From assembly GCA_934273635.1 (NCBI GenBank), contig CAKQSV010000004.1, positions 1 to 64,000 of the forward strand: a stretch of DNA of 64,000 nt. The letters run 5' to 3'. How positions within the stretch are numbered: the stretch's first letter is position 1; the number at the start of each line of letters is the position of its first letter. The position numbers were made by a program, and so were the translations under genes. Of the stretch, positions 58,227 to 64,000 are shown in pieces. The notes under the pieces were generated by a model that worked only from the letters and a program-made list of their open reading frames with translations, ran no database searches and was not told where the DNA came from. Source of the DNA: an uncultured Alphaproteobacteria bacterium (GTDB lineage Bacteria; Pseudomonadota; Alphaproteobacteria; RF32; CAG-239).

Positions 58227-59123
58227 TTATTCGGTTAATATGTCGTCAGAAAGAGTTACTCTCTGGATCTCAGCTGTAACTTCGTTATATAGTCCTCCAT
58301 CTATGTTTCTAATGTTTGTGTCTGCTCCGGCCTTTATTAATAACTCTACTGTTTTTGTATTTCCGTTTCCAAAGGCATAGAATAAAGCAGTATTTCCCAT
58401 AGCATCTGTTGCATTTATATCTGCATTCTTTTTTATCAAATATTGCAACGGTTCTAGTGTTATATTTTCCGGATTTTGTGCGGCTAAATGTAGTGGTGAC
58501 ACTTTCATCCCAATTTCTTCATTTGCGTTAATTTGTGCTCCGCTATCTACTAAATATTTTATAATCTCTATAAAGTATGGTGCAAGATACTTAATTTTGG
58601 CAGTAAACCCATTTTGCATTGTAACTTTTATTTTTTCTATGTCTTCGGCGGTTATATCTTTACATGGCTTGGAAACGACTGTTGGAAAATTGCACTCTCC
58701 TTCCACTTGGGGCAAATCTTCCAATCTGGAATATATTTCTTGTTCCAAAAACTCTGTACTTCTTGGTAGAGAAACAGCCCAATGCAATGCCGACATAGAA
58801 TTTTTCGGACATGGAATTAAATTAACATCTGCACCTGAATTAATCAGTATTTTTATTTTTTCTAATGCTTGTAAAGGATGTTGCAGGGCATTTTGTCCGA
58901 GAGTAGTACTTTTTACCGCTGTATTTAATAATGTGTTACAGAGATATATCTTATTAACATCGTAGCCGCTATTAAGTAATTTTCTAACATCGTCAGGAGT
59001 TCCGTCCATAACAATTTCATGAGCTTTTTCGTCACTAATTGGGGAAGTTTTAGATTGCGCCATAACTAAACTGCTACTGCCAAAAACAGTTAATAAAATC
59101 CATAAGCCCATTATCTTTTTCAT
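58227..59123 (-). CDS. Exported ankyrin-repeat protein
   Basis: A 298-residue protein with a signal peptide (MKKIMGLWILLTVFGSSSLV, cleavage near MAQS) and at least four ankyrin repeats: DVRKLLNSGYDVN, LINSGADVNL, YLVDSGAQINA, LIKKNADINATDAMGNTALFYA and LIKAGADTNIRN. It should act in the periplasm or outside. Ankyrin proteins bind other proteins and are common in host-associated alphaproteobacteria. GGAG precedes the ATG at 59123. The in-frame run after its stop is noted separately. Confidence 0.85.
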   Translation of the reverse strand: MKKIMGLWILLTVFGSSSLVMAQSKTSPISDEKAHEIVMDGTPDDVRKLLNSGYDVNKIYLCNTLLNTAVKSTTLGQNALQHPLQALEKIKILINSGADVNLIPCPKNSMSALHWAVSLPRSTEFLEQEIYSRLEDLPQVEGECNFPTVVSKPCKDITAEDIEKIKVTMQNGFTAKIKYLAPYFIEIIKYLVDSGAQINANEEIGMKVSPLHLAAQNPENITLEPLQYLIKKNADINATDAMGNTALFYAFGNGNTKTVELLIKAGADTNIRNIDGGLYNEVTAEIQRVTLSDDILTE

Positions 59124-59135
59124 GCAAAACTCCAT

Positions 59136-59527
59136 TTTTTACTTATGTTTACACAACAAAACCTTCACCGAATAAACAGTAAAGGTTTTGATAATTTACA
59201 ACACAATGCATCCCGCAAAGGAGAACAAACTGAACAAAACACCGCAAACAATGTTTGATATAGACAGTCCTCAATAACAGCCAAATCAGGCCATTTTATA
59301 TGGTAGTTCATTTCATTTACTCCCAAAGGGATTAATCTTCGTCTATTCTCTATTATTAAGTTTAATTATGCAAGTAAAAAATTTAATTTTTGTATCAAGA
59401 AAACCCTGCGTTTTACGCGGGAGGGGTCTTTTTTTTGTGCGGGTAAAATAGTAATAAAAGTTGACTTCCGCGCGATATGCTTTTATGGTTATGCCGATGT
59501 TTAATTTAAATAAAGGATGTAACTAAT
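59136..59527. other. Intergenic region with promoter of the NifU-like operon
   Basis: Contains AAAACCTT/AAGGTTTT (59160-59191), a terminator-like CCCTGCG/CGCGGG hairpin followed by a T-run (about 59405-59437), and the promoter TTGACT-17-TATGGT (about 59461-59490). AAAGGAT near 59512 is the ribosome site of the next gene. Confidence 0.6.
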
Positions 59528-60232
59528 ATGACTTGTAATCATCAATGTTCGCATGAAGTTGCACAGATGTGTCCGGTTGCCAAGGGCGCCGCTCATAAAT
59601 GCGCTCCGATTCCTGAGGAGGGAAAGTGGGTTAAGGCTACCGAAATTAAAGATATTTCAGGCTTGACACACGGCTGTGGCTGCTGCGCTCCGCAACAAGG
59701 TACTTGCAAACTGACTTTGAACGTTAAAGAAGGCGTTATTCAAGAGGCTTTGGTTGAGACTATCGGCTGCTCGGGTATGACACACTCTGCCGCTATGGCC
59801 GCTGAAATTCTCCCCGGTAAAACTATTTTGGAAGCCGTCAACTCTGACTTGGTTTGCGATGCTATTAACGTTGCTATGCGCGAGTTGTTCTTGCAGATTA
59901 TTTATGGTCGTACACAAACCGCGTTTTCTGAGGGTGGTCTGCCTATCGGCGCCGGTTTGGAAGATTTGGGTAAAGGCTTGCGCTCTCAGGTTGGTACCAT
60001 GTTCTCAACAGCCGACAAAGGTCCGCGTTATTTGGAAATGGCCGAAGGCTATGTTTTGGAACAGGGCTTGGACGCCAACAACGAGATTATCGGTTACAAG
60101 TTTGTTCATGTCGGCAAAATGCTTGAAGCCATCCGCAACGGTGTAGAACCCAAAACCGCTTTTGAACAAAACGTTAAGACTTATGGTCGTTTTGACGAAG
60201 CTGTTAAGAAAATTGACCCGAGAAAGGAGTAA
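59528..60232 (+). CDS. NifU-like iron-sulphur scaffold
   Basis: A 234-residue protein. Its core LTLNVKEGVIQEALVETIGCSGMTHSAAMAAEILPG matches NifU N-terminal Fe-S scaffolds, written here as LTLNVKEGVIQEAL and IGCSGMTHSAAMAA. Cysteines at HGCGCCAPQQGTC and in the N-terminal CNHQCSHE stretch may bind clusters. This form occurs next to GGGtGRT proteins in anaerobes, as here (5-bp gap). A role in assembly for its partner is inferred. A promoter stands upstream. Confidence 0.88.
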   Translation: MTCNHQCSHEVAQMCPVAKGAAHKCAPIPEEGKWVKATEIKDISGLTHGCGCCAPQQGTCKLTLNVKEGVIQEALVETIGCSGMTHSAAMAAEILPGKTILEAVNSDLVCDAINVAMRELFLQIIYGRTQTAFSEGGLPIGAGLEDLGKGLRSQVGTMFSTADKGPRYLEMAEGYVLEQGLDANNEIIGYKFVHVGKMLEAIRNGVEPKTAFEQNVKTYGRFDEAVKKIDPRKE

Positions 60233-60237
60233 GAACA

Positions 60238-61236
60238 ATGCAACAGTTTGAAGGTTATGAAAGAAGAATTGACAAAATTAACGGCGTTCTTGCTCAATAC
60301 GGCTTGAAAGATTTGGATGAAGCCAAGGCTTTGTGCTTGTCTAAGGGTATTGATGTTGAAAAGCTGGTTAAAGGTATTCAGCCGATTGCGTTTGAAAACG
60401 CTGTTTGGGCTTATACTTTAGGCGCTGCCATTGCTATTAAGCAAGGTGCTAAAAACGCTGCCGAAGCCGCTGAAAAAATCGGTTTGGGTTTGCAGGCGTT
60501 CTGCATCCCCGGTTCGGTTGCCGATCAACGTAAGGTTGGTTTGGGACACGGTAATTTGGCCGCAATGTTGCTGAGAGAAGAAACCAAATGTTTCTGCTTT
60601 TTGGCCGGTCACGAATCTTTTGCCGCTGCTGAGGGCGCTATCGGTATTGCCCGCTCTGCCAACAAAGTTCGCAAAGAGCCTTTGCGCGTGATTTTGAACG
60701 GTTTGGGTAAAGACGCCGCTTATATCATCTCTCGTATTAATGGTTTTACGTTTGTTGAGACCGAATATGACTACTATACCGGTGACTTGAAAATTGTTAA
60801 GGAAATTCCGTTTTCTAATGGTGATAAAGCGAAAGTTAAATGCTATGGCGCCGATGATGTTTCGGAAGGTGTTGCCATTATGATTAAGGAAGGCGTTGAT
60901 GTTTCGATTACCGGAAACTCTACCAACCCGACTCGTTTCCAACATCCGGTTGCCGGAACTTATAAGAAATGGGCTGTTGAAAACGGTCGTAAATATTTCT
61001 CGGTTGCCTCCGGTGGTGGTACCGGTCGTACTTTGCACCCAGATAACGTTGCCGCCGGTCCGGCATCTTATGGTATGACTGATACCATGGGTCGTATGCA
61101 CTCAGACGCTCAGTTTGCCGGCTCGTCTTCTGTTCCGGCTCACGTTGAGATGATGGGGTTAATCGGTATGGGTAACAACCCGATGGTTGGCGCAACCGTT
61201 GCCGTTGCCGTGGCTGTGGAAGAGAAAACCCGCTAA
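60238..61236 (+). CDS. GGGtGRT-family protein
   Basis: A 332-residue protein with the name-giving motif SGGGTGRTLHPDN near residue 260. The family is known by sequence but has no established function; it is widespread in gut anaerobes and paired with a NifU-like gene. Cys residues (FCIPG, CFCFLAGHE) could bind a cluster from the partner. AAGGAG precedes the ATG. A strong terminator follows. Confidence 0.92.
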   Translation: MQQFEGYERRIDKINGVLAQYGLKDLDEAKALCLSKGIDVEKLVKGIQPIAFENAVWAYTLGAAIAIKQGAKNAAEAAEKIGLGLQAFCIPGSVADQRKVGLGHGNLAAMLLREETKCFCFLAGHESFAAAEGAIGIARSANKVRKEPLRVILNGLGKDAAYIISRINGFTFVETEYDYYTGDLKIVKEIPFSNGDKAKVKCYGADDVSEGVAIMIKEGVDVSITGNSTNPTRFQHPVAGTYKKWAVENGRKYFSVASGGGTGRTLHPDNVAAGPASYGMTDTMGRMHSDAQFAGSSSVPAHVEMMGLIGMGNNPMVGATVAVAVAVEEKTR

Positions 61237-61260
61237 GGCTTAAGCGGATTGCTTAAACAA

Positions 61261-61298
61261 AAAGAGCTTGTATGTTGTTGATACAGGCTCTTTTTTTT
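61261..61298 (+). terminator. Terminator after the GGGtGRT gene
   Basis: AAAGAGCTTGTAT/ATACAGGCTCTTTTTTTT hairpin. Confidence 0.88.
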
Positions 61299-61438
61299 GC
61301 GTAATAGTTCCCATGACGATTTAGAGTGTAAGTAATAGACAGAAAAAAGTATGAGGTTAAAAAGTTGTTGTACAATCTGATTTTTTGTGTTAAGTTAGAG
61401 TCGTAGGTTTTGATTTAGTTTTATACAAGAGGTGTCTT

Positions 61439-63940
61439 ATGAATATGCGCTTTTGTTTTGGCATACTTATTTTGTTGTGTGCAACAACGCTTAATGTCAG
61501 TGCGGGGCTTATATCATCATCAGGCGCCAACCTCGTAGATCAAATCAAACCCAACCTTACAACTAGGTCAAAACCTACAACTTCTCCTTATCCTAAATAT
61601 GCCAGTGTGAGTTTTTTGCAACCGGAGACAAAGTTAGACTTTAACGGGGGCGAGCCTGATGCGCGCACGATGTGTTTATCCGCCGGTTATGGGATGCAGG
61701 TGAGCAGTTGCGCCAAGCAGGGCAAAAACAGCAGTTTGTTATGTCCGCATGACAACACTTATACCGACGCTTGTTGCGACAAAGAATATAATTACACCGC
61801 GGATTCTTCATGTAGTCATAACGCCGTGCTCTCAAGCTCGTTTTGCAAGCGTACATCGGGCGAAAGTGCCGTCAAGTATTATAAATGCGAGTGTCCGGCG
61901 AGCGCGTACCCCTATCAGAAAGAGAGCGACTGTCCCAACGGGTATCGCATAGACTACAACCCCGCCAAAACCTGTGAGGCGAACGGGGAAAAGCGTTATG
62001 CGGCGTGTATGCCAAAGACGTATAAGGATTGCAGTCAAGAAGGGATTGTGAACGGAGCAAAAGGCGGTTTGGTCGGCAGCGGCAGTCAAGGGTTTGGGAT
62101 GTTGGCGGACGGTACGGTTGTTTATGAAAAATGTATGTGTCCGTCACAGTTTATTTATTCTGACTGTGACACGTTTTTGATTGACGAGAGCGCCTCGTGT
62201 TATAATGACGGGCACTATTATTACAAAGCCGGCAACTGTTACGCCGGTTGCAGTGACAATGGCAGTACGGATATCGACTATTATTACAAGCAATCAGCCA
62301 TGCGTTGTTTGTTTGACGATACGGGGATTGTCAGCAGCACCTCACCCGATAAGCAATATGACAATGTTATTAATATCAACTTTGGAGACAAAGACAAAGC
62401 CTTGTGCACGCGGGTGATAGACGGCTCGGAGCAAGTGAGCAAGCAGACGTGTGCGGAGTTGGGATATGTGTATAGTGAAGACGAGTGCCCCGATAAAGAT
62501 AACCTGATTTTGCGGTGTCCGTCGAACGATAAGAAAGTTTGGTGCATGAACGCCAACGGCTGTATGAATTATCCGGTGAGCGGTGAGGCGTGCAATACGG
62601 GCGCGAAGGTGAGCTACTGCGGGTCGGATCAGCGGCGGTGCATTTATGACGACAGCGAGTGCAACCGCAACTGGAACGCGGGACAGCACAACGGCGGTTA
62701 TGGCGGAAGTACGGACAAATGCTGCAAGGACGGTTGGGATTATATCAACGGCAAATGCGTGGAGCATGATTGCGGTAACGTGGCGTATTTGTATCCGTAC
62801 GGCGATAAATATCCGATTGAAGAGGCGGCGGCGAACGGCGAGAGCAGTATTACGATGTGCAAGTCGGGGGACAAGGTTTATTACGGCTACGCGCAGTGCA
62901 AAGGCTGCGGCTATGGCGACACTTACACATCGAACAGTTGTGATGACTTGTGGCAACCGGCGGCGGACTCTCCGCACCGTTGTGTCTGCAAAACCGACGG
63001 TTTGCCTTATGACAACGTGACATTATACACCATGGGCGGTGCCGGTAAATACGGGGTTATTAAAACCTGCCGAGACACTGAAGCAACGTATTATGGATAT
63101 AGCACCTGCAACCGCTATTATGCCGCGCAATATACCAGTGGAAACAGAAATGGGTTGTGTGAAGGCGCGGGGTGTTGGTATGAGGCGTATAGTGAATATG
63201 AGGCTACGGAAGTGTTTAAGAATCTCGGGTCTTTGCCGTTGGGATGTTCGACAACCGAAGAGGCGGCATGTTCGGCGGATGATGAAAAATGCCACGTTTG
63301 CAATAATGAAAAATATGACTTTATTCAAAACTGTTATAGATATGAAACGCGCACGTTTCGTTTTCATTGTAATAAGGACGGCAAATGTTGTCCGGATGAT
63401 AAGGCTTATTATTCGGGGGACGATACCGGTGTTTGCTTTAACAAATGTATGTGGGGGAGTGCCGATTGTCAGCGCGATGACATTGTTTATGTTGGCAAAG
63501 TGCCGGTTGGCGTGGTGTGGAACGTGGGTGGCAAAACGGTTTATATTGTGGCTATTGAGGCTGACCGTAAAACTCGAAATTGGGATGACGCCAAAAAATA
63601 TTGCGAGAAGGAATATGCCCCGAGTGGCTTGGAAAATGACGCTCGCGTGGGTAAGGGCAAGTGGTATATGCCGCAACGCGAGTGTGGCATAAGTGAAATG
63701 GGGCTTTCTCACGGTAAACCGCGTTGGGGAAGGGTTTATGCGGTTGTCAACTTTTTGAACAAAGAAGTCGGCAGCACAAAATATAACTGGACAGACCAGA
63801 TGTGGGTGAACTGCGAGCGAGCCTCGTCAGACACTTCAGGTTATGATTTGGGAATTATCGCATATAAAGATGGAGCAGCAGAGACGACTAAAAAACACTT
63901 AGACTATGCGTATCCGATGATAACATACACCAAGCCATAA
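61439..63940 (+). CDS. Large cysteine-rich secreted protein
   Basis: An 833-residue exported protein with signal peptide MNMRFCFGILILLCATTLNVSAG. It has more than 60 cysteines in repeated short modules (C-P-x-DN..CCDKEY, YKCECPASAYPY, YEKCMCPSQFIYSDC, CKDGWDYINGKCVEHDC), each likely disulphide-bonded. The last 150 residues form a DUF1566-like domain: WDDAKKYCEKEYAPSG, GKWYMPQRECGISEM, NWTDQMWVNC, AYPMITYTKP. Surface attachment is likely. GAGGTG precedes the ATG. The periplasmic DsbA-like enzyme at 8629 could serve it. Confidence 0.82.
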   Translation: MNMRFCFGILILLCATTLNVSAGLISSSGANLVDQIKPNLTTRSKPTTSPYPKYASVSFLQPETKLDFNGGEPDARTMCLSAGYGMQVSSCAKQGKNSSLLCPHDNTYTDACCDKEYNYTADSSCSHNAVLSSSFCKRTSGESAVKYYKCECPASAYPYQKESDCPNGYRIDYNPAKTCEANGEKRYAACMPKTYKDCSQEGIVNGAKGGLVGSGSQGFGMLADGTVVYEKCMCPSQFIYSDCDTFLIDESASCYNDGHYYYKAGNCYAGCSDNGSTDIDYYYKQSAMRCLFDDTGIVSSTSPDKQYDNVININFGDKDKALCTRVIDGSEQVSKQTCAELGYVYSEDECPDKDNLILRCPSNDKKVWCMNANGCMNYPVSGEACNTGAKVSYCGSDQRRCIYDDSECNRNWNAGQHNGGYGGSTDKCCKDGWDYINGKCVEHDCGNVAYLYPYGDKYPIEEAAANGESSITMCKSGDKVYYGYAQCKGCGYGDTYTSNSCDDLWQPAADSPHRCVCKTDGLPYDNVTLYTMGGAGKYGVIKTCRDTEATYYGYSTCNRYYAAQYTSGNRNGLCEGAGCWYEAYSEYEATEVFKNLGSLPLGCSTTEEAACSADDEKCHVCNNEKYDFIQNCYRYETRTFRFHCNKDGKCCPDDKAYYSGDDTGVCFNKCMWGSADCQRDDIVYVGKVPVGVVWNVGGKTVYIVAIEADRKTRNWDDAKKYCEKEYAPSGLENDARVGKGKWYMPQRECGISEMGLSHGKPRWGRVYAVVNFLNKEVGSTKYNWTDQMWVNCERASSDTSGYDLGIIAYKDGAAETTKKHLDYAYPMITYTKP

Positions 63941-63951
63941 GGAGAACGAAG

Positions 63952-64000
63952 ATGAGACGAGTAGGGATATTGGCAACATGGTTTTGTTTGAGTTCTTCAG
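63952..64000 (+). CDS. Secreted protein, cut by the window end
   Basis: The first 16 codons (MRRVGILATWFCLSSS) look like a signal peptide; AAGGAGAACGAAG precedes the ATG. It follows the cysteine-rich gene after 11 bases, so the two are an operon, possibly with related products. Partial. Confidence 0.6.
   Translation, partial: MRRVGILATWFCLSSS

Overview
The window looks like a chromosomal segment of a host-associated, low-oxygen alphaproteobacterium. I infer this from an alphaproteobacterial-type FtsZ with a long linker, single-copy housekeeping genes of proteobacterial type, a reverse rubrerythrin, a GGGtGRT-family protein, a cysteine-rich secreted repeat protein, and REP-like palindromes carrying the GATTGCTTCG / GCAATGACG arms. 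No rRNA or other taxonomic marker is present, so the assignment is tentative.

Layout. 1-900 and 1240-1860 are repeat-rich intergenic DNA holding a lipoprotein gene, a structured leader or small RNA, many REP-like palindromes and two inverted copies of a hairpin-linked repeat. 1910-3246 has an Abi/HEPN-like gene and an orphan. 3320-16882 is mostly housekeeping (rplY, pth, ychF, trmL, pit plus DUF47, a DsbA-like oxidoreductase, xerC, pgpA, xseB-ispA, two small regulators, rnd, aspS) with two orphan genes that lack Shine-Dalgarno sites. tRNA-Gln (16956-17029) marks the left side of a defence island: a tRNA 3'-end duplication, a broken IS200 element, an ATPase-RloB pair (AbiL-like), and a type II-C CRISPR-Cas locus (17624-25654).

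The CRISPR locus is unusually arranged. A minus-strand tracrRNA diverges from cas9; cas9 and cas2 overlap on the plus strand; a two-spacer array lies next; cas1 converges on it from the minus strand. The repeats carry their own promoter-like boxes, as in Neisseria type II-C arrays.

26214-55046 returns to chromosomal genes: a truncated FtsK-like motor, spoT, a degenerate DEAD-box fragment, ampD and djlA. A tight nucleoside-salvage operon follows (cdd-punA-deoC-deoA-deoB-pgeF), then a very large AsmA protein, a galU relative, a YgjP-type peptidase with two YcgN-type cysteine-cluster proteins around a tiny Cys-rich protein, dnaB, rpmB, reverse rubrerythrin, a glycosyltransferase with a DUF1796-type protein, ftsZ, a Bax-inhibitor-1 homologue and a DotB/PilT-type ATPase. 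tRNA-fMet (55413-55489) opens a second, very AT-rich accessory region (55700-59123) with four small membrane proteins, two promoterless C-terminal gene fragments, a 105-bp direct repeat and a secreted ankyrin protein. The pattern recalls orphan toxin/immunity cassettes. The right end has a NifU-like plus GGGtGRT pair and a large cysteine-rich secreted protein followed by another secreted protein cut by the window edge.

Both tRNA genes are followed by the same layout: a terminator, an inverted copy of the T-arm, a GC-rich hairpin segment of differing sequence, and a direct copy of the tRNA 3' end about 170-200 bp downstream. I consider this, with the CRISPR layout and the AT-rich membrane-gene cluster, the most interesting content.
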